DNA from: Coriaria nepalensis
Lineage: Eukaryota; Streptophyta; Magnoliopsida; Cucurbitales; Coriariaceae
Assembly (NCBI GenBank): GCA_027186245.1
Contig: CP114491.1
Span: 5,949,501 to 6,013,500, forward strand
Direction: 5' to 3'
DNA length: 64,000 bases
In this document: positions 1-10,484 of the stretch, piece by piece
Numbering within the stretch: the stretch's first letter is position 1
Layout: each line of letters opens with the position of its first letter
Position numbers and translations under genes: made by a program
Notes under the pieces: model-generated
The model's input: the letters and a program-made list of their open reading frames with translations, nothing else
The model's database searches: none
What the model was told of the DNA's origin: nothing

Positions 1-197
1 GCTGCCTCAGCTCCTGCAGCTGAGGAGAAGAAGGTAAAACATAAATACTCTCAACAATTACACTTTTCTGCATGCTTTCTTGTTTTTGGTAATGTGTTGT
101 TTAATTTTTTTTTTTTTTTATCAATTTGTTTCTGAAATTGCAGGAAGAAGCCAAGAAAGAGAGTGATGATGATATGGGATTCAGTTTGTTGGATTAG
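1..197 (+). CDS. 60S acidic ribosomal P-protein (P2-like), last two exons, cut by the window edge
   Basis: Two exons are visible, 1-33 and 144-197, joined by a GT-AG intron (34-143) with a pyrimidine-rich 3' end. The first encodes an Ala/Pro-rich hinge ending EEKK. The second encodes a charged stretch and the tail ESDDDMGFSLLD, then TAG at 195-197. This acidic tail is the signature of the ribosomal stalk proteins P1/P2, which recruit elongation factors to the large subunit. The alternation of hinge and SDDDMGFS favours P2 over P0 or P1, whose plant tails more often read SDGD. The N-terminal part lies outside the window. The tail ends SLLD, where plant P2 proteins usually have SLFD. Confidence 0.9.
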
Positions 198-1216
198 AAG
201 CTCGTTTCCGTTTAATGTGTTACTTTTATTTCTAGTTTTAGCTGGTTATTCTACGCCCTGGAGCTTGATATTTCTGCTATTTACAGATGTATTTGCTCGC
301 AAAGTTAAATTTTTGGGAAGTCTTATAAATTGTTCGTCTTTGAGCTTTGAATATATATACAAGATTATTTGAAGACACTCTTTTTGCCCTTGAATTGACT
401 GTGCAGTAATGTCTGGTTGTTGCTCTTGCTTTTAATGTCAAGTGCTCTCAAACTCCATACAGAGTAGGTCTTTGTGGAAAGTAAAGCTGCTTCACATGGT
501 TAGTTACTTTAAAATTGGATCCGTTAATGAAATCGGACCGATGCCCTTTCAAACAAATTGCAAGAGGCGCAATTATAAGATGTGTCCCCCTCAACTCAAC
601 AAAGCCCCGCCATAGTGGCTCAGAGCCTCAGATATATCAATATCTGAAAAGAAAAAGAAAATTTCAACCCAAAAAAAAAAAGGAATGGTCAAGAAAGTTG
701 TGTAGTCCCACCAACAATCCCTTCACTACCAACCCCTCCCTTTAAGATTTCTCACCGTTCATGTATTCCATGTCTATTATTATGACTCTAATTTTCAAAT
801 TTTAGTTCAAGACTCAAATAATTGGCACAAAAATAAGAAAGGTTTTGAAAGAAAGATAGTTTCATTTGTACAAATATGTTATAGTTGAAACATTTAATTC
901 CATTCTACCATTAACGTATGATTGTTATCAAATAATTATTCTTTGTTTTTTCTTATAGCTTATAGCCATTTTTTCTTTCTTTCGATATTCTAATGATAAT
1001 GCTCAGAAGCCCCAAATCGGCATGGAATTTAGTTCCGAGAGATATAATTTGTGTAACTCTTATGCAAGACGGATGAGCTTTGGTGTTAGAAGAGAATAGA
1101 GAAATTCAGGTAGGAAAAATAGACAAATTCCTACTTCGGAGAGATTTGTATATAACAAGGTAGATGGAAAAAAGGACAAACATGATACTTATGTAAGAAA
1201 TCTCATAGCAGAGGCA

Positions 1217-1250
<34 letters not shown>

Positions 1251-1253
1251 GAA
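198..1253. other. 3' flank of the P-protein gene and intergenic DNA
   Basis: The first few hundred bases should hold the 3' UTR of the P-protein gene, although I see no clear-cut poly(A) signal. The rest is AT-rich with no supported gene. A short TA dinucleotide run at about 1219-1250 sits exactly where homology to the pararetrovirus copy begins, and may mark the integration boundary. Confidence 0.5.
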
Positions 1254-1448
1254 TTGGATCGTTAGAAGAAGACACGGAGAGATAAATAATGAGATGAATG
1301 GCGGAAGCTCATAATAGATGGAGAAAGATAGGAGAATAGAGAGGAAAATATTTAGATGAATTTAGAAACAAATAAAGAGAAAACACAAGAGAATGAAGCA
1401 GTAGATGATCAGTAAAACCATCACACTTTTGTTTATTTTCTGTCACAC

Positions 1449-1457
1449 TATTTATAG
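1449..1457 (-). promoter_or_regulatory. Probable viral promoter TATA box
   Basis: On the minus strand the sequence reads CTATAAATA, a textbook plant TATA box, within the non-coding region downstream of the viral reading frames. Caulimovirids carry their main promoter in this region, some 200 bases before the primer-binding site. The equivalent place in the right copy (about 10475-10484) reads CTGTAAAATA and is degraded. If still active, this promoter would point leftwards, antisense to the P-protein gene. Confidence 0.5.
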
Positions 1458-1961
1458 AGGAAGACTGGAATATTTAAAATTTGACTCCAAAATTTGATAC
1501 CGAAAGTGCACGCAGGCTCCTCTTTAAATATACTACTTAATTATTACAAAAGATTTATTTCGGATAGCTATTCGACACATCTTTACAAAAGCAAGACTGA
1601 ACATTATTTTCCGAATAAAATAAACTGCCTTTTTTTAAGTAGATTCCTATTGTCGAGCCTGCGAGTCCTAGATAAGTGTTGAGTCTAGCGATCCCGCGCC
1701 AGCTAAGGAGAATTATTAAAGGGTCAGTTTCCCTTTTCCTTTATCTCATCTTTTAGTCGGGGAGGATTCCTTGAGTGGGGTATACTCTTCGTACGAGTCT
1801 TGTGAGTCTTGAAATATCTCAAGGTCCAACCCGGAGTCTTCTTTGTTAAACGGAGTCAAGTCTCCCTTTTGCCCTGTATAGAAGGCCCATTTTTCCCCCT
1901 TTTTCTTTCTTTTTACCTTTCTCGGGAACCCTTTCTCCGAGTTTGTCGTTGAGGTAATTTC

Positions 1962-2939
1962 TCAGATCCTCTGTTGAGAATTGCGACAAGACTTCACTAA
2001 TTTTCGCTCCTGGTGGAAGGCAGGTTGAAGATGAGGGGAGGCCATTGGGACCTTAATAATTCCCTTATCGTGATAAACGCTCTGGTGGTTATCCAAGTGA
2101 TATTTATCCCACCATTTGAGGTAAAACATCCTCATGAGCAACGGAACATCTGGAGAGATGCCATATGGTGCATCTTCATTTCCAATTCTATAGGTTGTCT
2201 GAAATGTTGAAACCGAGAGCACAAAATCATCATAAATACCATTCTCGATGCAAAATAACTCAAAGATTTTATGAACGTAAATGGGATAATAGTAGGGTTT
2301 AATGCCATAATTATTAAACCAATTTTTAAACCACACAGGGAATTCACCCTGATCTGTATAAAACAAAATCCACTAACTGTGCTTATGTTTTGGGTTCTAG
2401 ATTAATAGAATTTGATTCTATGCACATATGTAGTCAAAGTAATCATACATGCGAGGATATTTCTCGCAATGATGCATTCTCCATAAGGCTCATTTGAACC
2501 ACTTGGAGGGCATGATGACCCGAAGAATTCTCAGCTTTGAGAAGGCCATTTGATTATTTTTGAATTTGGTGTCTATCGCTATGGATCCTGATTCCTCGAG
2601 GATGGACACGAACCACAACCATGATTTTGGGTAATGGATGGGGAGGAGATGCTCACACAAACATTTTCGCATGATGTCCCAAACCTTTTCTCCTTTGCCT
2701 ATGGCGAGAACATCATATTCATCTATAGGAAAGAGGAGTTCTTCGTGGAGAGGGAAGTAGGGGCGTTCTTTTTCACTTTCAAGCTGCACTGGTAAAGCGT
2801 CTTTCAGCGCCTCCTTCGTATGGAACTGGTCGCTCCGTTTTCCCGGCTCAGGGGAGAAAGTCCCTGGGCATATCTGGGCCTTTTTAGGATCAGGAGTTGT
2901 TTCTAATCCAAACTTTAGATGAGTTTTCTCACTTGCCAT
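1962..2939 (-). pseudogene. Tryptophan-rich C-terminal region of the viral polyprotein, left copy (unknown function)
   Basis: Downstream of RNase H lie two reading-frame pieces, 2939-2490 and 2366-1962, interrupted by stops. The first holds a motif around LPIHYPKSWLWFVSILEESG. The second holds repeated aromatic motifs such as WFKNWFNNYGI and FYLKWWDKYHLD, and ends in a charged tail of lysine-rich segments. I do not recognise a domain. The same region is present in the right copy at 9390-10181 and as a fragment at 11590-11820, so it is a regular part of this virus. Its place after RNase H is where some caulimovirids have an extra frame. Whether it is a separate gene or a polyprotein extension cannot be told from decayed copies. 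Confidence 0.6.
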
Positions 2940-4290
2940 TCGACTGTAGGAATTTGCGAGTTAAGAAGTCGGGGAGAGAGTTATTCTCGTCTTTAATGTA
3001 TTCTAGATCGAAATCAAATACTCAGAGAACTCCTTGCCACCTCGTGAATATCTGCTTTGAGATCAAGGCCTTAACATCTTTAAATAAAATTTCCTTGGCT
3101 TCTTTACATTCTACTCTTATTAGGAATTTCTTGTTAATAAGGTCTGGCTTGAATTTCTTTACACAAAGTACTATGGATAATACCTCTTTTTTTATTGTGG
3201 AGTAGTTATGTTGGGCTCCTTTCCAAACTCCTAAAATGAAACGGACAAAGACTTCTTTATCGCCTTGACTCTGTTTTAAGATACATCCAAAGCCCAGTTC
3301 GGATGCATCAATTTCTACTATTTTGAAGGCTTTAGGATGGGCCATGTTTAAATAGGGAAGCTCCTTAGCCCACAACTTAATTTTGCGAATTGTAGTAGTG
3401 CATTCATTCCTCAGTCCATTATGAGGGATTCTTTTTTAGCCTAGCGTATAAAGGCCTACTATCGCTTTCAAGATCCTGGTAGAAAACTGTAATGTAATTG
3501 AGGATACCCAAAAACCTCTGAAGTTAGGTTTTTTCTAAAATAATATCCGAGAATGTTTCGATGAACTGAATAGCCCACTAGATTGGGAGTATAGTATTTT
3601 TCTTAATAGTGTGGCCTAAAAATCTAATATGGGTTTGGAACAACTTCATTTTCCTTGCCAAGGCTACCAGCTCGACTTTCTTCATCATGCTTAGGAAGAT
3701 TCCCAAATGTCTGAAGTGCTTATCTACATCCTGAGAAAATACTAGCACATCGTCAATATACACAATAATAAATTCTCAGTATGAATTAAATACCTCATTC
3801 ATGATGTTCTGGTATTCTGACAAAGCATTTTTCCGACCAAATAGCATGGTATTCCATTCATAATGACCACAAGGGATTGTAAAGACCGTTTTGTAATAGC
3901 CTTCTTCCTTGATTTGAATTTGCCAATATCCAGACTTCATGTCAAACTTCGAATATATTATGGTGGCACAAAGTCGGTTTAATAGATCCCTTTTGTTCGG
4001 GATGAGATATCGAATCCATCTCAATGCCTGATTTAGGGGTTTGTAGTTGATGACTAGCCTGGGCACCCCTCTTTCTAGTTCTGCGGCATTCTGCACATAA
4101 AATGTCGTGCAACTCCACAAGCTGTAGCTTTTCCTAATTAGCCATTTTGCTATGAGGTCATCTATCTCTTTTCTACAAACCTTTAGTAATTCTGCATTCA
4201 TCGTGGCAAGTCTAGCCTTGGTAGGGATATTCCTTTCTGAGAAAGCAGGTTTATAGGGCAATCCTACCACGTGTTGTTTTTGGTCTCCGA
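2940..4290 (-). pseudogene. Viral reverse transcriptase and RNase H, left copy, broken
   Basis: The RT part (about 4270-3578) shows PRLVINYKPLN, KFDMKSGYWQI and the catalytic YIDD box (codons at 3749-3760 on the minus strand). A stop codon lies just before YIDD, between the pieces ending at 3776 and starting at 3763. A further break lies between 3578 and 3375. RNase H (3375 to about 2940) begins with an EIDASELGFG motif carrying the first catalytic Asp. Its end fits the caulimovirid pattern of an Asp-Phe-Leu-Thr-Arg-Glu-Phe run after frame changes near 3000. In a live virus this enzyme copies the pregenomic RNA into DNA. The many breaks make activity very unlikely. The region is missing from the right copy. 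Confidence 0.85.
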
Positions 4291-4564
4291 AGGCATTCAG
4301 AACTTTAGGGCAAATTTCTTCTAATAGTCTCTTTTCTAGCTTTCTTATCCTCTCTTGGATCTCTTGGGACTGGATCTGCCTCTTAATTCTCTTCGATGTA
4401 ATTTCCTCCTAAAGAGACAGAAGGAACTTTTCCTTCCTCTAAATCCAGACCTTTACCGGATTTACTTGATGGTACTTTGGCCTTTACGAAAACTTGAAAT
4501 TCAGCTTATGGCCTTTTATCTCTACAATAATCCCTTGATCATCGATTTGATGTATAGGGTACAA

Positions 4565-5158
4565 CTAGTGTAGGAACAGATTTCCTAAGATGACTTCCTG
4601 AGACAAGTTCTTGACCATGAAAAATGGCATCTGCAAACAGACACCACTATTACAGATTGCTACATTAGGCAGTTTGTATTCAATCATTAATTTAGCTCCA
4701 TTGGCCGTATTCAGAACCTTAGTAGTATTAGCAAAGTTTTTCGATGGGACCATTCCCTTGTTAATACAGTTCAAATCCTCTCCCGAATCAATCAGAGCCT
4801 CAGTCTTTAAAGAAAATTCCCTATTGACCACTATTGTTATAGAGGATAACCATTTTTGGCTTATGACCCTTTCCACTTAATTTATCCATATTAAATCAGG
4901 TTTGGTTTGAACAAACATTACCTCAGTGTTGTGCTGAACCTCTTCTGCTTGTCGCGAAGTTTCCTCTTGACGGTGAGTTCTGGGAGGTTGTGCCCATTGC
5001 ATTACTTCTTCTCTTGGGGAAGATGGGGTGCTATCGAATTCTCTGATATTATCGATAGCTTCTAGATCAGAGACTCTTCTTTTTAAATCTCTAACTTCTC
5101 CCTTCAGCGAGCTGACTTCCCACCTTAGGTCATTAAGGGATGTTTCCCTCTTTGCCAA
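4565..5158 (-). pseudogene. Viral aspartic protease with upstream coiled-coil segment, left copy
   Basis: The segment 5158-4877 has a heptad-rich stretch (SSLKGEVRDLKRRVSDLEAI) that should form a coiled coil, followed by a Pro/Gln/Glu-rich linker. The segment 4876-4565 carries the retroviral-type aspartic protease motif ALIDSGEDLNCI with an intact DSG. This enzyme would cut the capsid-polymerase polyprotein. The equivalent motif in the right copy is damaged. The two pieces are separated by a stop near 4877. Between the protease and the RT (4300-4565) the frame is also broken. Confidence 0.75.
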
Positions 5159-5170
5159 TTTATTACTGCT

Positions 5171-6624
5171 TTATTCCCGTCGTCTCTGAATTTCAGTAAT
5201 TGAATATCGATTGATTGAGGTATTCTCTTCAATCCTTTGTTCTAAAGGAAACTTTTCCCTATTGGGCTCTTGCTTTAACAAAGTCCTTATAAGTTTTAAC
5301 TTTGCTTCTTTGTCGGGAATGCTATCAAGAATTTCCAGCATATCTTTTTCTTCTTGCGTCAGAACATAGAGTGATAAGCCGTTAATGCCCATTATGGCGT
5401 TGACTGAACAATCTCTGCATACTCCACCACAACCACACTCTGAATCACTTTCTGACATCGAGGATGTTTCAGAGGATGAACTTTTCTCTATTTGAAGGAT
5501 CATGTATTCCTTTTCTTCTAATTCTAATTCATTTACCATAATTCTACAAAGGCTATTATTTAAACCTTTGTCTAGCGAGAGTTTGCTAATCTTTTCTTTC
5601 ATCCTACATTGACTCTTATAATGCTCTAGCTTGCCACATTTGAAGTAAACATGGACCTTCTTTGACCTCACGGAGGAACCTTCCTTGTCCTTAGCCTTGC
5701 CTTTCCTAAAGGATTTTTTCTTTTTGGGATTGTATTTCCCACTTTCGGATCAGAATTTATTCCAAGTATACTTTGGCTTAGAGAACTTATTCCTTCTCTT
5801 CACTTCTGCCTGTAATGGGTCTAATCCCATTTGTTTGCAGAAGTCTCTCAGGGCTCTCTTGCCTTCTGTCCTCTATTTCGCTAGTTTGGAACGAAGCTTT
5901 ATATCGTTGAACAAATGTACTGCTTCATCTTCTACTGTCTGAGATAGCTCACCATAGGTATAACTAGCCCATGGAATCGAACCATTTACCTTCAACTTTT
6001 CAATGACTCTCGAGGCGAACATTTATGGGAGACCAGTCAAAAAGTATTGCTTCTAATATTATGCATTACAATTTGGTCTCTACAGCACTTTTGTTAGGAA
6101 AACATCCTTATACCATTTATAATGAGAGAGATTTGGACATTTTAACCTCATCAATTGTTCATATGTCTTGGTAATACGATTTATATTATTACCATAGAAA
6201 AACAGTATCATAGCATAAACTAAAGTATTTAAGGCATCAGAAACAATTACCTGTGACTGCATCTCTTCTTCTACCTTGACAATGTCTTTAGTAGCCGATA
6301 TGATCTTTATTCGATCACCTTATGTTAAGGCGAAATCCCACCAGCCCTTCAGCTGCCCTACGAATCTACAGACTAATCCGGTAGCTATGGCTGAATCGGG
6401 AATTCCTCTTTCATGGAGGCGATATACCTCTGCGTACATCATCATATGTGACGCCATTTGCCAGATCTGACATTCTGATATCCCATCCAGATTCCATTCT
6501 GTGATGGTCTTTCCTATGAATGTCATTGGATCATACTGATAACTTTCTTCAAATGAGACATCCATTGGCAAGGGTCTGTGGTAGTGGGCTTTAGCTGGTC
6601 CTTTGGTTTTCCATCCTAACTTAG
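5171..6624 (-). pseudogene. Viral capsid-like protein with zinc knuckle, left copy, broken
   Basis: From 6624 leftwards the frame shows the block WQMASHMMMYAEVYRLHERG and GQLKGWWDFAL, then NNINRITKTYEQLMRLKCPN, a Lys/Arg-rich stretch, the zinc knuckle (about 5640-5600), an acidic Ser/Glu-rich segment and a cysteine cluster CGCGGVCRDC. The knuckle should be CX2CX4HX4C as in the right copy, but its first Cys is Tyr here (codon 5645-5647). The order capsid core, basic region, zinc knuckle is that of caulimovirid coat proteins. The frame is split into several pieces, for instance around 6000-6080 and 6262-6320. The sequence beyond 6624 (to 6760) is not shared with the right copy and may be foreign to the capsid gene. 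Confidence 0.75.
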
Positions 6625-6908
6625 CCAGGCAATAGGCAGGCAGTTGACCAGGGTTGAAGAAGCTATCAATACCATGAAAGTAGTGAAAGCTACTCCCTAA
6701 AGAGAGTAAGCCCCAAGTACCAAGGAAATCCCCATGGTAAAGCCACCAGAACACGTCCAAATGAATTGGTCATCCAAGAAGGTCACGAAAGATATGCTAG
6801 AAGAGTTCACTGGCATACTAGCAAGACTTGGATTAGAGAATCCCAAGTTCAAGCACTAGAAGAAGAGTCAGTAAAGGATACTAACGACGAAGAGGAGGTC
6901 CCTCAAGT
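6625..6908. other. Spacer between the two inverted pararetrovirus copies
   Basis: Homology between the arms begins at the AKLGWKTK codons on both sides (left 6613-6624, right from 6909). The 284 bases between differ. The right part (about 6766-6908) encodes an Asp/Glu-rich stretch in frame with the capsid gene and may be its true upstream part. The left part (about 6690-6765) is repeated in the plus direction, inverted and twice over, at 11880-12030. So the centre of the palindrome is itself rearranged. Confidence 0.6.
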
Positions 6909-8340
6909 GGCCAAGTTGGGATGGAAAACTAAAAGATCAGCTAAAGCTTACTACCAAAGACCCTCACCAGTGGATGTCTCGTTTAAAGAAAGTTATCACT
7001 ATGATCCAATGGCATTCATAGGAAAGGCCATCATAAAATGAAATATGGATGGGTTATCAGAATATCAGATCTGGAAAATGGCATCACATATAATGATGTA
7101 TGCAGAGGCATGTCGCCTTCATGAAAGAGGAATTCTCGATTCAGCCATAGCCACCGAAATAGTATGCGGATTCGCAGGGTAGCTAAAGGGCTAGTGGGAT
7201 TTCACCCTAACAGAAGGTTACCGAATAAGGATCATGTCGGCTACTAAAGACATTGTCAAGGTAGAAGGACAGATGCAGTCACAGGTAACTGTTACCGATG
7301 CCGTAAATACTTTAGTTTTTGCCATGACACTATTTTTCTATGGTAATAATACAAATCGTATTGCCAAGATATATGAATAATTGATGAGGTTAAAATGTCC
7401 ATACCTCTCTCATTATAAATGGTATAAGGATGTTTTCCTAACAAAAGTGCCGCGGAGACCAGATTATAATGCAGAATATTGGAAGCAACACTTTTAGGTA
7501 GGTCTCCCCCAGCTGTTTGCCTCGAGAGTCATTGAAAAGATGAAGGTAAGTGGTTTAGTTCCATAGGCTAGTTATACCTATGGTGAGCGATCTCAGACAG
7601 TAGAACACGAAGCAGTACAACTGTGCAACGATATAAAGCTTCCTTCCAAACTAGCTAAATAGAGAACATAAGGCAAGAGAGCTCGGGGAGACTTCTGTGA
7701 ACAAATGGGATTAGACCCATTACAGTCAGAAGCGAAGAAAAGGAATAAGTTCACCAAGCCACAAAGTATACTCGGAATAATTTCCAAGGCGAAAGTGGGA
7801 AATACATTCCCAAAAAGAAAAAATCCTTTAGTTTCCTCCGCAAGGTCAAAGAAGGTTCATGTTTGCTTCAAATGTGGCAAGCTAGGGCATTATACGAGTC
7901 AATGTAGGATGAAGAAAAGATTAGTGAACTCTCGCTAGACGAAGGTTTAAAGAAAAGCCTTTGTAGAATTCTGGTAAGTGAATCGGAATCAAAAGAAGAG
8001 GAATACATGGTCCTCCAAAAAGAGGAAAGTTCATCCTCTGAAACATCCTCATCGTCAGAAAGTGATTCAAAGTGTGGTTGTGGTGGAGTATGCAGAGACT
8101 GTTCAATCAATGCCATAATGGGCATTAATGGCCTATCACTCTATGTTCTGACGCAAGAAGAAGGAGATATGCTAGAAATTCTTGACAGCATTCCCGATAA
8201 AGAAGCAAAGTTAAAACTTATAAAGACTTTGTTGAAGCAAGAGCCTAAAAGAGAAAAGTTTCCTTTAGAACAAAAGATTGAAGAGAATACCTCGGTCAAT
8301 CGATATTCAATTACTGAAATTCAGAGCCAACGGGAATAAA
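6909..8340 (+). pseudogene. Viral capsid-like protein with zinc knuckle, right copy, broken
   Basis: The same blocks as in the left copy appear in plus-strand order: LGWKTKRSAKAYYQRPS, an HMMMYAEA-type block after a frame change near 7040, GQLKG and WWDF remnants split by stops near 7180, a basic stretch (7705-7850), the zinc knuckle CFKCGKLGHYTSQC (7865-7906, intact CX2CX4HX4C), then an acidic stretch with CGCGGVCRDC (8070-8100). A stop at 7936 separates knuckle and acidic stretch. The part 8007-8339 ends with a conserved SITEIQ motif just before a TAA, at the same place as in the left copy. Confidence 0.75.
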
Positions 8341-9245
8341 GCAGTAATAAATTGGCAAAGAGGGAAACATCCCTTGACGACCTAAGGTCGGAAGTCAGCT
8401 CATTGAAGAGAGAATTCATAGATTTAAAAAGAAGAATTCGATAGCACCCCATCCTCCCCAAGAGAAGAAGTAATGGAATGGGCACAACCTCCCAAAATTC
8501 ACAGTCAAGAAGAATCTTCACGACAAGAAGAAGAAGTTCAGCCTAGTACTGAGGTAATGTCCTTTCAAACTAAACCTGATTTAATATGGATAAATCAAGT
8601 AGAAAGGGTCATAAGCCAAAACTGGTTCTCCCCTATAACAATAGTTGTTATTAGAGAATTTTGTTTAAAGACTAAGACTCTGATTGATTATGGAGCTTAT
8701 TTGAATTGTATTAACGAGGGAATGATCCCATCGAAGTACTTTGCTAAGATTACTGAGGTTCTGAATATGGCCAATAGAGCCAAATTAATGATTGAATATA
8801 AACTGCCTAATGCAGCAATCTTCAATAGTAGTGTCTGTTTGCAGATGCCATTCATCATGGTCAAGAACTTGTCTGAGGGAGCCATCTTAGGAAATTCGTT
8901 CCTACGCCTGTTGTACCTTATACATCAAATCGATGATCAAGGGATTGTGGTAGAGGTATAAGGCTATAAGCTGAATTTCAAGTTTTTGCAAAGGCCAAAG
9001 TACCATCAAGTAAATCTGGTAAAGGTCTGGATTCAGAGGAAGGAAAAGTTCCTTCTGTCTCTTTAAGAGGAAATTACTTCGAAGAGAATTAAGAGGCAGA
9101 TCCAGTCTCAAGAGATCTATGAAAGCTAGAAAAGAGACTATTAGAAGAAATTTACATTGAAGTCCCAAATGCATTTTGGGACCGAACATAGCACGTGGTA
9201 GGATTTCCCTACGAGCCTCCTTTATCATAAAGGAATATCCCTGCC
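8341..9245 (+). pseudogene. Viral protease region, right copy, active site damaged
   Basis: A Glu/Gln-rich linker (8473-8580) leads into the protease, where the motif reads LIDYGAYLNCI instead of the LIDSG found in the left copy. The catalytic Asp remains, but Ser is replaced by Tyr in the DSG triad. After 8961 the frame is lost. Sequence homologous to the segment leading into RT continues to about 9200-9245 and then jumps to the region after RNase H. Confidence 0.7.
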
Positions 9246-9389
9246 ATAGGCGAAGGATAAAAGGTTTAGGATACCGCGCGAAAATGGTTGTGCGAGCATC
9301 TCCTCCCCATCCACTACCCAAAATCATGGTTGTGGTTCGTGTCCATCCTCGAGGAATAATGATCTATCTCGATAGACACCATATTCAAA

Positions 9390-10181
9390 AATAATCAAGT
9401 GGCCTTCTCAAAGCTAAGAATTCTTCAAGTCATCATACCCTTCGAGTGGTTCAAAGAAGCCTTATTGAGAACACATCATTGCGAGAAAGTTCCTCGCATG
9501 TATCATTACTTTCACTACATCTATGAATGGAATAAAATTCTATTAATCCAAAACCCAAAACATAAGCACAGTTGGTTAATTTTGTTATATACAGATCAAG
9601 TAGAATTTATGTCTGGGTTAAAAATTGGTTTAATAATTATGGCATTAAACCTTACTATTCATAAGATATTTGAGTTATTTTGCATCGAGAATGGTATTCC
9701 TGATGATTTTGTGTCCTCAATTTTAACATTTCAAACAACCTATAGAATACCTTAAATTGTAAAATGGGAATACATGATCTGGTATGATGAAAGGCACCAT
9801 ATAGCATCTCCCTAGATGTGTTGTGGCTCAAGAGGATATTTTACCTCAAATGGTGGGATAAATATCACATGGATAACCACCAGAGCGTTTATCATGATAA
9901 GGGAATTATTAAGGTCCCAAGGGCCCTCCCTTCATCTTCAACCTGCCTTCCGCCAGGAGGGGAAACTCGGAGAAAAGGTTCCCAAGAAAGGTAAAGAGAA
10001 AGAAAAGGGGGAAAAATGGGCCTTTTATACGGGGAAAAAGGGAGACTTGACTCCATTTAACAAAGAAGACTATGGGTTGGACCTTGAGATATTTCAGGAC
10101 TCACAGACCCGTACAAAGAGTATACGCAACTCGAGGAATCCTCCCCGACTAAAAGATGAGATAAAGAGAAAGGGAAAATGA
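9390..10181 (+). pseudogene. Tryptophan-rich C-terminal viral region, right copy (unknown function)
   Basis: Two pieces, 9399-9755 and 9816-10181, match the left-copy region 2570-1860. They share FSKLRIL, the HKIFELFCIENGI block and a lysine-rich end with AFYTGKKGDLTPFNKEDYGL, which is longer and better kept here. Frame breaks separate them near 9600 and 9755. The lysine-rich tail ending at a stop at 10181 probably marks the true end of the viral protein. I do not recognise the domain. Confidence 0.55.
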
Positions 10182-10474
10182 CCCTTTAATAATTCTCCTT
10201 AGCTAGCGTGGGACCGCCCCAACTCTACACTTATCCAGGCCTCGCATGCCCGACAATAGGAATCTGTTTTAAAAAAGGCAATTTCTTTTATTCGAAAAAT
10301 AATGTTCCGACAAGGTTTATCTTTACTTTTAAAAGTCTTTCGTTTGTAAAGGTGTGTCGGATAGCTATCCAAAAGGAATCTTTTGTAATAATTAAGTAGT
10401 ATATTTAAAGAGGAGCCTACACACACTCAAGGTATCGAATTTGGACTATCAAATTTTAAATCTTCCAGTCTTCC

Positions 10475-10484
10475 TCTGTAAAAT
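10475..10484 (+). promoter_or_regulatory. Degenerate viral TATA box, right copy
   Basis: CTGTAAAATA stands where the left copy has CTATAAATA. It lies about 200 bases before the primer-binding site at 10688, the spacing expected of a caulimovirid promoter and leader. The change in the TATA core suggests weaker or no activity. Confidence 0.35.

Larger units (their letters stand above)
1254..6624 (-). mobile_element. Endogenous pararetrovirus (Caulimoviridae-type), left inverted copy
   Basis: Read on the minus strand this block runs: capsid-like protein with zinc knuckle, acidic linker, coiled coil, aspartic protease, reverse transcriptase, RNase H, a tryptophan-rich C-terminal region, then a non-coding region with a TATA box. 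This order, the RT/RNase H wording and the movement-protein frame in the sister copy point to a caulimovirid rather than an LTR retrotransposon, and I see no LTRs. It matches the plus-strand block 6909-10679 as an inverted repeat. Stops and frameshifts occur in every section, so this is an old, non-functional insertion. The match to the right copy stops at about 1254, just before the position of the primer-binding site, which is absent here. Confidence 0.85.

Noticed and set aside
515..745. 76-residue plus-strand frame after the P-protein gene
   Set aside because: No recognisable protein, low complexity at the end, and no splice context tying it to the P-protein.
2013..2347. Frames overlapping the viral tryptophan-rich region in other frames
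   Set aside because: They are shadows of the main frame and do not match the sister copy at the protein level.
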